Positions 1 through 6,407 are shown, counted from the first letter of the stretch. The stretch is DNA of 6,454 nucleotides from Caulobacteraceae bacterium (GCA_003136615.1 PLFA01000050.1:3839-10292); one strand, 5' to 3'. Translations and numbers: made by a program. Notes: generated by a model from the letters alone, not told the origin.

Positions 1-999
1 ATCGCGAATACGCCACATGACGTGCTGACGGTGGATAAGCTCAGCTATGCCGGCAATCTGGCGTCCCTGGCCGTGGTGGAGGATGACCCGCGTCACCGGT
101 TTCTGCGCGCTGATATCGGCGACGCGGCCGCAATGCGCGGAGCCCTGGCCGACTTCCAACCGGACATCGTCACCCACCTGGCCGCGGAAACTCATGTGGA
201 TCGCTCCATCGATGGTCCGGGAGCCTTCGTGGAGAGCAATATTGTCGGGACGTTCGTGCTACTGACGGAGGTCCTTAGCTATTGGCGAGGCCTCGGGGAG
301 GCCAAGCGCGCGGCGTTCCGTTTCCATCATATCTCCACCGACGAGGTGTTCGGGTCCCTGCCCGCCTCTGGCGCCTTCACCGAGGCCTCGCCCTATGACC
401 CCCGCTCGCCCTATTCGGCCTCCAAGGCCGCGTCGGACCATCTGGTCCGCGCCTGGCGCCACACCTATGGCCTGCCCGTGATCGTCACCAATTGCTCCAA
501 CAATTTCGGACCCCATCAGTTTCCGGAGAAGCTGATCCCGTTGATGATCATCAAGGCCCTGGCGGGCGAGCCTCTGCCCATCTACGGCGAGGGGGTCAAT
601 GTGCGTGACTGGCTGTTCGTGGAGGACCACGCCCGCGCCCTGACGCGGGTCTTCGAGGCTGGCGTTCCCGGTGAGACCTATCTGATCGGCGGCCGGGCCG
701 AACGCACCAATCTGGAGGTGGTGAAGGCCCTCTGCCTCCGGCTCGACGCCGTCCGCCCACGCCCCGACGGCGACTCTTATGTCAGCCAGATCAGCTTTGT
801 GCCCGACCGCCCTGGCCACGACCATCGCTACGCCATTGACTGCGCCAAGATCGAAAGGGATCTGGGCTGGCGGCCGGACGTGGACTTCGACGCGGGCCTG
901 GCCCTCACCGTGGATTGGTATCTGGCCCACGAGGCCTGGTGGGCGCCCCTCCTCGCCGAGCGATATGCTGGCCATCGCCTGGGGATGGCGGCGCAATGA
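1..999 (+). CDS. rmlB: dTDP-glucose 4,6-dehydratase RmlB, 5'-truncated by the window edge
   Basis: This NAD+-dependent short-chain dehydrogenase/reductase converts dTDP-glucose to dTDP-4-keto-6-deoxyglucose in the cytoplasm, the second step toward dTDP-L-rhamnose. The frame is open from base 1 (it begins IANTPHDVLTVDKLSYAGN), so the GTG at 22 is an internal valine, not the start. About 25 N-terminal residues, including the GxxGxxG NAD-binding loop, lie upstream of the window; 332 residues are visible. Diagnostic features are the catalytic Thr-Asp-Glu triplet in ISTDEVFGSL (bases 337-345), the YSASK catalytic Tyr/Lys pair (Tyr at 412, Lys at 424), the NCSNNFGPHQFPEKLIP block, GEGVNVRDWLFVEDHARAL, and DRPGHDHRYAID near the C-terminus. 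These together separate RmlB from UDP-sugar epimerases of the same superfamily. The stop overlaps the rmlA start as ATGA, so the two are very likely translationally coupled. Identity is near certain; the exact end product depends on genes outside the window. Confidence 0.97.
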   Translation: MANTPHDVLTVDKLSYAGNLASLAVVEDDPRHRFLRADIGDAAAMRGALADFQPDIVTHLAAETHVDRSIDGPGAFVESNIVGTFVLLTEVLSYWRGLGEAKRAAFRFHHISTDEVFGSLPASGAFTEASPYDPRSPYSASKAASDHLVRAWRHTYGLPVIVTNCSNNFGPHQFPEKLIPLMIIKALAGEPLPIYGEGVNVRDWLFVEDHARALTRVFEAGVPGETYLIGGRAERTNLEVVKALCLRLDAVRPRPDGDSYVSQISFVPDRPGHDHRYAIDCAKIERDLGWRPDVDFDAGLALTVDWYLAHEAWWAPLLAERYAGHRLGMAAQ

Positions 1000-1865
1000 A
1001 AGGGATCATTCTGGCCGGCGGCGCGGGGACGCGTCTCTATCCGGCGACCCTTGCGGTGAACAAGCAGCTTCTGCCCATCTATGACAAGCCGATGATCTAT
1101 TATCCCATGTCGGTGCTGATGACGGCGGGGATCCGGGAAATCCTGATCATCTCGTCGCCCGAATCCATCGAAGCTTATCGCCGGCTATTTGGCGACGGGT
1201 CGGAGCTCGGCCTCGCGATCGCCTACGCGATCCAGCCGCGCCCGGAGGGTCTGGCCCAGGCCTTTCTGATCGCAGAAGACTTTGTGAATGGCGGCCCGGC
1301 GGCCCTGGTGCTGGGGGACAATCTGTTTTTCGGCGCGGGTCTGAGCGCCCTTCTTGCCCAGGCCGTCGCCCGGCCAAGCGGGGCGACGATCTTCGCCTAT
1401 CAAGTGGAAAATCCCGGCGCCTATGGCGTGGTGGAGCTGAACGCGGAGGGCATGGCCCTCACCATCGAGGAGAAGCCCGCGGAGCCACGCTCGAACTTCG
1501 CCGTCACGGGGCTTTATGTCTATGACGCGCAGGTGGTGGCGCTGGCCAAGACCATCCGCCCCTCAAGCCGAGGGGAGCTGGAGATCACCGATCTGAACCG
1601 CCTCTATCTGGATCGGGGCGCGCTCTACGTGGAAGTCATGTCGCGGGGCTTCGCGTGGCTGGACACCGGAACCCATGACAGTCTGCTGGAGGCCTCGGAA
1701 TTCGTCCGCACCCTGCAAAAGCGCCAGGGCGTGCGCATCGCCAGCCTGGAAGAGATCGCCTTTCACGCCGGCTTCATTGATCGCGACCAGCTCCGCGCCC
1801 GGGGCCAGCGCTTCGCCGCCTCGGACTATGGGCGCTATCTCCTCCGGCTGGCGGACGGGGGCTAA
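996..1865 (+). CDS. rmlA: Glucose-1-phosphate thymidylyltransferase RmlA
   Basis: This enzyme joins dTTP and glucose-1-phosphate to give dTDP-glucose and pyrophosphate, the first and usually feedback-controlled step of dTDP-rhamnose synthesis. The 289 residues match the usual family length. Visible motifs are the nucleotide-binding loop GGAGTRLYPATLAVNKQLLP (residues 8-27), YDKPMIYYPMSVLM (29-42), the metal-binding Asp in LGDNLFFG (Asp108), EEKP (158-161), EITDLNRLYLDRG (196-208) and WLDTGTHDSLLEAS (221-234, with the second conserved Asp at 223). I chose the ATG at 996 because it starts exactly at the canonical MKGIILAGG. It overlaps the rmlB stop as ATGA and is preceded by a purine-rich GGGGATGG stretch at 981-988. 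Frame-compatible starts further upstream would only add residues lying inside rmlB. The gene is last in the visible plus-strand cluster, and its TAA overlaps the convergent peroxidase gene. Confidence 0.97.
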   Translation: MKGIILAGGAGTRLYPATLAVNKQLLPIYDKPMIYYPMSVLMTAGIREILIISSPESIEAYRRLFGDGSELGLAIAYAIQPRPEGLAQAFLIAEDFVNGGPAALVLGDNLFFGAGLSALLAQAVARPSGATIFAYQVENPGAYGVVELNAEGMALTIEEKPAEPRSNFAVTGLYVYDAQVVALAKTIRPSSRGELEITDLNRLYLDRGALYVEVMSRGFAWLDTGTHDSLLEASEFVRTLQKRQGVRIASLEEIAFHAGFIDRDQLRARGQRFAASDYGRYLLRLADGG

Positions 1866-2338
1866 AGCGAGGCTTCCACTGCCGTCGTGACGGCAGGATC
1901 GAGCGGCTCGGTGCGGGGCCCGAAGGCTGCCACGGCTTCACCCGCCGGCCCGATCAGAATCTTGTGAAAGTTCCAGACCGGCACGGCGGCTTCGCCCAGA
2001 ACCCCTTCGGCCCAGGCATAAAAGGGATGGCGCCCGGCGTCCTTGACCTCGGTCTTGGCGGTGAGGGGGAAATCCACCTGAAAGCGCGTGGCGCAGAAGT
2101 CGGCGATCTCCGCCTCCGTACTCGGCTCCTGGCCGGCGAACTGGTTGCAGGGGACGCCCAAGACCACCAGCCCTCTGTCCTTATATTGAGTATATAGCGA
2201 CTCCAGGCCCTCATATTGCGGGGTCAGGCCGCAGCGCGAGGCGGTGTTCACCACCAGCACGCTCTTGCCCGCGAAGTCCGACAGCGGCAGTGACGCACCA
2301 TCCAGGGCGGTAAAGGTAAAATCGTGGGCGGTGGTCAT
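1862..2338 (-). CDS. Cysteine-type glutathione peroxidase (thioredoxin-fold, GPx/BtuE family)
   Basis: This 158-residue thioredoxin-fold peroxidase reduces hydrogen peroxide and organic or lipid hydroperoxides in the cytoplasm. The family tetrad is complete: peroxidatic Cys36 in NTASRCGLTPQY, Gln70 in PCNQFAGQEP, and Trp122-Asn123 in VWNFHKILIG. The active-site residue is ordinary cysteine (TGC-type codon), not selenocysteine. Cys82 in ADFCATRFQVDFP lies close to where the resolving cysteine of thioredoxin-dependent family members is found. Many bacterial members use thioredoxin rather than glutathione, so the true reductant is an inference. The start ATG at 2338 has a GGAG at 2348-2345, six bases upstream, and gives the expected short N-terminus. 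The gene lies 43 bases downstream of the oxidoreductase gene on the same strand, so co-transcription is plausible. Its TAG overlaps the rmlA stop by four bases. A short patch of unusual AT-rich codons spans about 2180-2200. The symbol is left empty because btuE, bsaA and gpx are all used for this family. Confidence 0.93.
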   Translation of the reverse strand: MTTAHDFTFTALDGASLPLSDFAGKSVLVVNTASRCGLTPQYEGLESLYTQYKDRGLVVLGVPCNQFAGQEPSTEAEIADFCATRFQVDFPLTAKTEVKDAGRHPFYAWAEGVLGEAAVPVWNFHKILIGPAGEAVAAFGPRTEPLDPAVTTAVEASL

Positions 2339-2381
2339 GGTCGGCTCCAGCTGGGGGAGGTTTAAGCGTGAGACATCAGAC

Positions 2382-3296
2382 CTAAGCGTTCAAGGCCTGC
2401 TCCACGGCAAGCGCCAGATCGAGGGCGCGCACACCGTCCCGCGCGTCCGCCAGGGGGCCACCGTCGCCTCTCACGGCGGCGAGGAAAGCCTCAAGGCTTG
2501 CGCCCAGGCGATCACGTCCGGCGGCGGTCTCGCCAAACCGCGCGTCGAGAGCGAAGGACGCGGGGGCGGTCAGGGTTCCGGCCAGCAAATCCATGGTCAC
2601 CTCGCCCGAGGGATAGACCACGGTGAGGCGCCGCTCGGGCGCGTCGGCCACACGGGAGGCCGAAAAGCGCGCCGTAAAGCCGTCGTCAAATGTGACCTCA
2701 GCCTGGACCTCATCGGTGAGCGCGTTATGCACGCAACAGCCTTCAGCCTCCACGGCGAAGGGTGCGCCCGGCGCCAGAGCCAGGGCAAGGTCGAGATCGT
2801 GGATCATCAGATCGAGCACGACCGAAACATCGAGATTGCGGGAGGAGGCCACGCCCCTGCGAACAGCCTCCAGGCGAAGCGGCCTCTCCGGCACACTGGT
2901 CAGCCCGCTCGCCCGCAAGGCCGCGCGCTCCAGAAATCCGCAGGCGACGATGAGTCCCCGGCGGGCGGCTTGCGCGACAATGGCGTCGGCGCCCGCCAGA
3001 TCCGTGGCCAGGGGCTTTTCCACATAGACGCTTTTGCCGGCCTTGAGGGCGGCGAGCGCCCAGTGCACGTGACTGTCAGCCGGAGAGGTTATGGAGACCA
3101 CCTCCACCGCGGCCAGGAAGTCCGCGGCTTCCGTAAAGGACTCGGCCCCGTGGCGCGCGGCCAGGGCCGCCGCTCGTTCCGCGTCAGGATCAAGGACGGC
3201 GGTGAGATCGACGCCGACCAGGCCCGCATATTTGCCGGCGTGGTGGCCGCCAAAAACGCCAGCGCCGATCACGCCGGCGCGCAAGAGATGACTCAT
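2382..3296 (-). CDS. Gfo/Idh/MocA-family NAD(P)-dependent oxidoreductase, sugar-type
   Basis: This 304-residue enzyme is of the class that oxidises or reduces a sugar or nucleotide-sugar hydroxyl with NAD(P). The N-terminal Rossmann fold starts at once with GVIGAGVFGGHHAGKYA (GxGxxG at residues 11-16). It carries the family's VEKPLATD motif with Lys94, which contacts cofactor and substrate. The C-terminal domain has the DxxxH signature as LDLMIHDLDL (Asp162, His166, the usual catalytic histidine). Length is at the short end of the family. The ATG at 3296 is the only good start: reading upstream in frame meets a TGA before any other ATG, and the Rossmann strand begins a few residues in. The ribosome site is weak (GGCGGGG). 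Substrate cannot be read from sequence. One candidate is a GnnA-like UDP-GlcNAc 3-dehydrogenase, since the VVLDLxIHDxD pattern resembles that subgroup and Caulobacter lipid A is known to carry diaminosugars. No aminotransferase partner (GnnB) is visible here, so this is weak. Confidence 0.9.
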   Translation of the reverse strand: MSHLLRAGVIGAGVFGGHHAGKYAGLVGVDLTAVLDPDAERAAALAARHGAESFTEAADFLAAVEVVSITSPADSHVHWALAALKAGKSVYVEKPLATDLAGADAIVAQAARRGLIVACGFLERAALRASGLTSVPERPLRLEAVRRGVASSRNLDVSVVLDLMIHDLDLALALAPGAPFAVEAEGCCVHNALTDEVQAEVTFDDGFTARFSASRVADAPERRLTVVYPSGEVTMDLLAGTLTAPASFALDARFGETAAGRDRLGASLEAFLAAVRGDGGPLADARDGVRALDLALAVEQALNA

Positions 3297-3344
3297 AACC
3301 CCGCCGCTAGCATGTCCGGAAGCCCATCAGAAACGGCTGTCGGC

Positions 3345-3905
3345 CTATCGCCAGCGCCGCCACATAATAAGCGTGGTCAAAGCGATGAGCGCCAGAACCA
3401 CACCCAAGCCCGTCCAAACCATGCGATTATAGGCGTTGCGCGCCTCGTCCTCCCCAATGATCCGGTACAAGCTGTTGATTTCAATCATCTCCGCCTCCGA
3501 TAGGCGTTTCTTTGGGAGGCTGCGATCGACGTAGAAGTATTTCGTCATCGCGTTGAACTCGAGTTCCTTGCCAAGGAACATCTCATTCGGATTGAGGTCG
3601 GAGGTCACATAGGTCGCGTTCTGATACGGAAACTCCTGGGTGAGGCGTATGTCCACGGTCGCAAAGTCAGGCTTGGTCGCGCCGGCGTGGAACCAACCTG
3701 GCGAAAACATCTCCGGGTCGCCGGTGCGGGGCAAATGGGTGACGGGCTGGTTGATAAGGGCGATCACGCGAGCCCGGGCCTCGGCGGCCGTTGGGATCGG
3801 CGCCGCGCCGTTCTCAGGTCTCGCGGAGACAGCCTCAGGATTCAAGAAACTGAAAACCACGAGCACCGCCGCAGCCAGAGCGAGACAGGCCGATCTCATC
3901 CGCAT
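3345..3905 (-). CDS. Exported, C-terminally membrane-anchored protein of unknown function
   Basis: I do not recognise this 186-residue protein. It starts with a good Sec signal peptide: basic MRMRS, a hydrophobic stretch at residues 6-21, and a likely cleavage after VSA (residue 28). A soluble domain of about 130 residues follows, rich in aromatic and polar residues (PRTGDPEMFSPGWFHAG, QEFPYQNATYVTSDLNPNEMF, NAMTKYFYVD). Next is an acidic helical stretch (RLSEAEMIEINSLYRIIGEDEARNAYNRM), then one transmembrane helix at about 163-181 ending in RRWR. This predicts a periplasmic domain held in the inner membrane with a very short cytoplasmic tail. No cysteines remain after the signal peptide, and no catalytic motif is evident. 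Starts at 3932 (GTG) and 3929 (ATG) are possible, but the ATG at 3905 has a GGACGGGG just upstream and puts a positively charged n-region at the right place. The gene heads a possible three-gene minus-strand run with the oxidoreductase 48 bases downstream. Confidence 0.78.
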   Translation of the reverse strand: MRMRSACLALAAAVLVVFSFLNPEAVSARPENGAAPIPTAAEARARVIALINQPVTHLPRTGDPEMFSPGWFHAGATKPDFATVDIRLTQEFPYQNATYVTSDLNPNEMFLGKELEFNAMTKYFYVDRSLPKKRLSEAEMIEINSLYRIIGEDEARNAYNRMVWTGLGVVLALIALTTLIMWRRWR

Positions 3906-3908
3906 AAA

Positions 3909-3916
3909 CCCCGTCC
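3909..3916 (-). promoter_or_regulatory. Ribosome binding site favouring the ATG at 3905
   Basis: On the minus strand GGACGGGG precedes the ATG at 3905 by three bases, with its GGA core eight bases away. The upstream alternatives (GTG at 3932, ATG at 3929) follow CTATTTTCCGATCCC, which has no purine-rich site. With the signal-peptide layout this favours the shorter protein. Confidence 0.4.
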
Positions 3917-3940
3917 AGACCCCACCCATCACGGGATCGG

Positions 3941-3969
3941 AAAATAGTCAAAAGGCCGCGACGGGTTAA
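3941..3969 (-). promoter_or_regulatory. Weak candidate promoter of the exported-protein gene
   Basis: On the minus strand TTAACC (3969-3964) is followed, after 17 bases, by TATTTT (3946-3941). Each box matches the general sigma-70 consensus at 4 of 6 positions with ideal spacing, and the stretch at 3941-3955 is the most AT-rich part of the 140-base divergent gap. It would start transcription near 3934, just ahead of the GTG at 3932, which favours the ATG at 3905 as the real start. The match is modest. I see no convincing promoter for the plus-strand gene in the same gap. Confidence 0.22.
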
Positions 3970-4036
3970 GCCGTGCGCTCTGGCCGCGCGGCGCCTTGCG
4001 TCCTAAAGAGAGCCTTTCCCGTTCAAGAGTCCCTTC

Positions 4037-4040
4037 GGAG
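4037..4040 (+). promoter_or_regulatory. Ribosome binding site fixing the GTG start at 4046
   Basis: GGAG sits five bases before the GTG at 4046. It is the only good Shine-Dalgarno match near the beginning of the RNase H-like gene, so it supports GTG over the in-frame ATG nine codons later, which has no comparable site and would remove the first predicted beta strand. Confidence 0.6.
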
Positions 4041-4045
4041 CGCCC

Positions 4046-4942
4046 GTGGCCCGCCTGTTCAATGCCTATGTCATGGTCGACTGGAGCGCGGCGGCAAAGC
4101 CCGCCACCGGGGCTGACTCCATCTGGATCGGGGTGCTCAAGCGCGACGTGCGTTTCCGTTTCGCCTTTGAATCGCATAATCCCTCGACCCGCAAACAGGC
4201 CGAGGCCCTGATCAGCCAGATCCTGGATGACCGGGCCAAGCATCGCGAGCGCACCCTGCTGGGCTTCGATTTCGCCTTTGGTTTTCCGCGCGGTCTCGCC
4301 GCCGGCCTGAACCTGCCCGGGGACGAGCCCTGGCGGGCGATGTGGACCCAGATCGACAAGATGGTCACCGACAAGACCGACAATACCAATAACCGTTTCG
4401 GCGTGGCGTCAGAGATCAACCGCCGCCTGACGGGCGGGCCCTTCCCCTTCTGGGGCTGCCCACCGCGCGACGCCCTGACCACGCTGCAGCCCAAACGACC
4501 CCGCGCCCATGGCCCTGGCGATCTGCCCGAATTGCGCCATGCCGAAGAGGCGGCCAAGGGCGCGGCCTCGGTCTGGAAGATGTATTACAACGGCTCGGTC
4601 GGGGGGCAGACGATCCTCGGGATCCCCGTGGCGCGGCGCCTAGCCCAGGCCCGGGGCGACCGGGTGAAGATCTGGCCCTTTGAAACCGGCTGGAAGGCGC
4701 TCACCGAGCGCGATCTCGAGGACGTCGAGGTCGTGATGGCGGAAGTCTGGCCCTCCCTCATCAAGCCCGCGCCCGTCGCCGGGGAGGTCAAGGATCTGAC
4801 CCAGGTTCGCGCCATGGCCGAGCATCTGGGCAGGCTCGACGAGCAGGGAAAGCTCGGCGCCCTCTTTGGCCCTGACAAGGCGATCCCGCCGGAGGTGGTC
4901 CACGACGCCCAGACCGAGGAAGGCTGGATCCTGGGAGCCTAA
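4046..4942 (+). CDS. DUF429-like protein, probable RNase H fold, function unknown
   Basis: This 298-residue cytoplasmic protein has no signal peptide or membrane segment. It opens with a hydrophobic strand ending in Asp (YVMVDWSA, Asp12). A second strand carries Asp75 in TLLGFDFAFGFPRG. Later come an EVWPSLI segment (Glu233), VKDLTQVRAMAEH (Asp250) and a C-terminal HDAQTEEGW (Asp287). Spaced acidic residues on predicted strands, an E-V-x-P motif and a FDFxxGFP loop recall DUF429 proteins, which are described as RNase H-like. That assignment is by pattern only. From memory, homologues in alphaproteobacteria are sometimes labelled CbiG or cobalamin-related; nothing in the sequence or neighbourhood supports a role in cobalamin synthesis. 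Other conserved-looking blocks are the Trp-, Pro- and Gly-rich GGPFPFWGCPPRDAL (130-144) and SVWKMYYNGSVGGQTILG (175-192). The GTG start is chosen because GGAG lies five bases upstream; an ATG at residue 10 would cut the first strand. It converges on the DAHP synthase gene, 19 bases away. Confidence 0.85.
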   Translation: MARLFNAYVMVDWSAAAKPATGADSIWIGVLKRDVRFRFAFESHNPSTRKQAEALISQILDDRAKHRERTLLGFDFAFGFPRGLAAGLNLPGDEPWRAMWTQIDKMVTDKTDNTNNRFGVASEINRRLTGGPFPFWGCPPRDALTTLQPKRPRAHGPGDLPELRHAEEAAKGAASVWKMYYNGSVGGQTILGIPVARRLAQARGDRVKIWPFETGWKALTERDLEDVEVVMAEVWPSLIKPAPVAGEVKDLTQVRAMAEHLGRLDEQGKLGALFGPDKAIPPEVVHDAQTEEGWILGA

Positions 4943-4958
4943 GGACCTGGGAGCTTAA
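4930..4958. repeat. Imperfect tandem repeat at the end of the RNase H-like gene
   Basis: CCTGGGAGCCTAA (4930-4942, ending in the gene's TAA) recurs as CCTGGGAGCTTAA at 4946-4958 with one change, at a 16-base period. It looks like a small local duplication of the 3' end, filling most of the 19-base gap to the convergent DAHP synthase gene. I see no T-tailed hairpin here, so no terminator is called. Confidence 0.5.
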
Positions 4959-4961
4959 AGC

Positions 4962-6341
4962 CTACTCGGCCGCCTGCAGTGACGCCTCGGCGCGCTGCGA
5001 CTTGAGCTTCTCCGAGACCAGGAACGCCAATTCCAGGGCCTGCTCGCCGTTGAGGCGCGGATCGCAATGGGTGTCATAGCGCATGGCCAGCTCGCCCTCG
5101 CCCAGAGCGCGTGCGCCGCCCACGCATTCGGTGACGTTTTGGCCGGTCATTTCCAGATGCACCCCGCCGGGATGGACGCCCTCGGCCTGAGCGATCTCAA
5201 CGAAGCTACGGACCTCCGCAAGGATCCTGTCGAAGGGCCGGGTCTTGTATCCATTATTGGCCATGAGCGTGTTGCCGTGCATGGGATCGGTCGCCCAGAC
5301 GACTTGGCGGCCATCCCGGTGGGTGGCCTCCATCAGGCGCGGTAGGCGCGCGGCGATCTTGTCGGCGCCGAAGCGGCCATAGAGGGTCAGGCGGCCCGGC
5401 TCGCCCTCGGGATTAAGGACGTCAATGAGCCGAAGCAGTTCGTCCGGCTCCAGGGTCGGGCCGACCTTGAGACCCACGGGATTTCGAATGCCGCGCATGA
5501 ACTCCACATGCGCCCCGTCGAGCTGGCGGGTCCGCTCGCCGATCCACAAGAGATGGGCGGAAACGTCGTACCAGTCGCCGGAGGTGGAATCGACGCGGGT
5601 GAGGGCCTCTTCGAAGCCCAGAAGGAGAGCCTCGTGGCTGGTGAAGAACTCCACCCGAGCGAGCTCGGGATGGGTGCGCGGGGCGACGCCGATGGCCTCC
5701 ATGAACGCCAGGGACTCGGTGATCTTGTCGCTCAGCTCGCGGAATCGCGCGCCCTGCGGGCTGTCATTGACGAAACCGAGGGTCCAGCGGTGGATGTTGT
5801 AGAGGTCCGCATAGCCCCCTCCAGCGAAGGCGCGGAGCAGATTAAGGGTAGCGGCGGACTGGCTATAGGCCTTGAGCAGGCGCTCCGGGTCTGGCGCGCG
5901 GGCAACGGGGTCGAACTCCATGCCGTTGATATTATCGCCCCGATAGGAGGGCAGTGTCACGCCGTCCACCGTCTCGACGGGAGCCGAACGGGGTTTGGCG
6001 AATTGGCCGGCCATGCGGCCCACCTTCACCACCGGCTTGCCGCCGGCGAAGGTCAGAACCACGGCCATCTGCAGGATCAGGCGGAAGGTGTCGCGGATGT
6101 TGTCGGCGGAAAATTCCTTGAAGCTTTCGGCGCAGTCGCCGCCCTGCAGCAGGAAGGCCTTACCCGCGGCGACGTCCGCCAGAAGGGTCTTGAGGCGGCG
6201 CGCCTCGCCCGCGAACACCAGCGGCGGCATGCGACGCAGTTCCCCCTCCACCCGCGCCAAGGCGTCGGGATCGGGATAGTCGGCGGGAATATGTTTGGCC
6301 GGCCGCGCTCTCCAGGAGGCCGGCGTCCACCTGTCAGTCAT
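4962..6341 (-). CDS. aroG: Class II 3-deoxy-D-arabino-heptulosonate 7-phosphate (DAHP) synthase
   Basis: This enzyme condenses phosphoenolpyruvate with erythrose 4-phosphate to make DAHP, the first committed step of aromatic amino acid biosynthesis, in the cytoplasm with a divalent metal. The 459-residue length is right for the class II (plant/Mycobacterium-type) family. The metal ligands are all present: Cys70 in LLQGGDCAESF, His355 in DPMHGNT, Glu397 in GGVHLEMTGQNVTECVGG and Asp427 in HCDPRLNGEQALELAF. Substrate-binding blocks VKVGRMAGQFAKPRS (105-119), PSYRGDNING (131-140) and GLKVGPT (290-296) are intact. The N-terminal MTDRWTPASWRARPAKHIPADYP is the usual start, so I take the ATG at 6341. 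The GTG at 6371 would add ten residues and lies within the candidate -10 box. The ribosome site is weak (AGG seven bases upstream). The gene stands alone, converging with the RNase H-like gene, and has its own upstream region with palindromes. The symbol is by family habit; aroF and aroH are also used. Confidence 0.96.
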   Translation of the reverse strand: MTDRWTPASWRARPAKHIPADYPDPDALARVEGELRRMPPLVFAGEARRLKTLLADVAAGKAFLLQGGDCAESFKEFSADNIRDTFRLILQMAVVLTFAGGKPVVKVGRMAGQFAKPRSAPVETVDGVTLPSYRGDNINGMEFDPVARAPDPERLLKAYSQSAATLNLLRAFAGGGYADLYNIHRWTLGFVNDSPQGARFRELSDKITESLAFMEAIGVAPRTHPELARVEFFTSHEALLLGFEEALTRVDSTSGDWYDVSAHLLWIGERTRQLDGAHVEFMRGIRNPVGLKVGPTLEPDELLRLIDVLNPEGEPGRLTLYGRFGADKIAARLPRLMEATHRDGRQVVWATDPMHGNTLMANNGYKTRPFDRILAEVRSFVEIAQAEGVHPGGVHLEMTGQNVTECVGGARALGEGELAMRYDTHCDPRLNGEQALELAFLVSEKLKSQRAEASLQAAE

Positions 6342-6368
6342 GGGTGCGCCTAGGTTCAAGAGCGCAGG

Positions 6369-6397
6369 CACATAGCCCAGACAACGCCCAGAGGCAA
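6369..6397 (-). promoter_or_regulatory. Candidate housekeeping promoter of the DAHP synthase gene
   Basis: Read on the minus strand, TTGCCTC (6397-6391) is followed after 14 bases by GCTATGTG (6376-6369). The Caulobacter housekeeping consensus, as I know it, is TTGACGS, 10-14 bases, GCTANAWC. The boxes match at 5 of 7 and 6 of 8 positions (counting the N). Transcription would begin near 6362, leaving an untranslated leader of about 20 bases before the ATG at 6341. The -35 box is the downstream half of the 17-base palindrome at 6391-6407, a layout typical of a repressor site. The match is by eye only. Confidence 0.4.
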
Positions 6398-6407
6398 AGT
6401 TTGCCTC
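6391..6407. repeat. 17-base palindrome, candidate operator
   Basis: GAGGCAAAGTTTGCCTC is an inverted repeat with two perfect 8-base arms around a single central base. It lies 50 bases upstream of the DAHP synthase start and covers the -35 box of the candidate promoter. The one-base centre makes a stable RNA hairpin unlikely, so a dimeric DNA-binding protein is the more natural reader. With uniform base use, 8 matching arm pairs have a chance of about 1 in 65,000 per position. No T-run follows on either strand, which argues against a terminator. Confidence 0.6.

Noticed and set aside
22..24. GTG at 22 as the start of rmlB
   Set aside because: The frame is open back to base 1 and the residues before it (IANTPHD) belong to the conserved RmlB N-terminus, so the gene begins outside the window.
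259..996. Minus-strand open frame of 245 codons opposite rmlB
   Set aside because: It is antisense to an unambiguous RmlB, has no motif, and its composition is typical of a shadow frame.
2244..3503. Long plus-strand open frame of 419 codons opposite the oxidoreductase gene
   Set aside because: It lies antisense to a clear Gfo/Idh/MocA gene, crosses an intergenic gap and two further genes, and its translation is low-complexity Gly/Arg/His-rich with no family motif. Long antisense frames are expected in GC-rich coding DNA.
3964..3969. TTAACC as a CtrA cell-cycle regulator site
   Set aside because: Only one half-site is present; the partner TTAA seven bases away, needed for the usual CtrA box, is missing.
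3983..3992. GCCGCGCGGC palindrome in the divergent gap
   Set aside because: Ten-base all-GC palindromes are common in such GC-rich DNA and nothing around it suggests a function.
4021..4029. GTTCAAGAG, the same 9-mer as at 6354-6362, as a shared regulatory site
   Set aside because: One 9-base match in 6.4 kb is within chance, and the two copies sit in different positions relative to their genes.
5508..6353. Plus-strand open frame of 281 codons opposite the DAHP synthase gene
   Set aside because: It is fully antisense to a gene with every catalytic motif intact, and the translation is Gly/His/Ala-rich with no recognisable domain.
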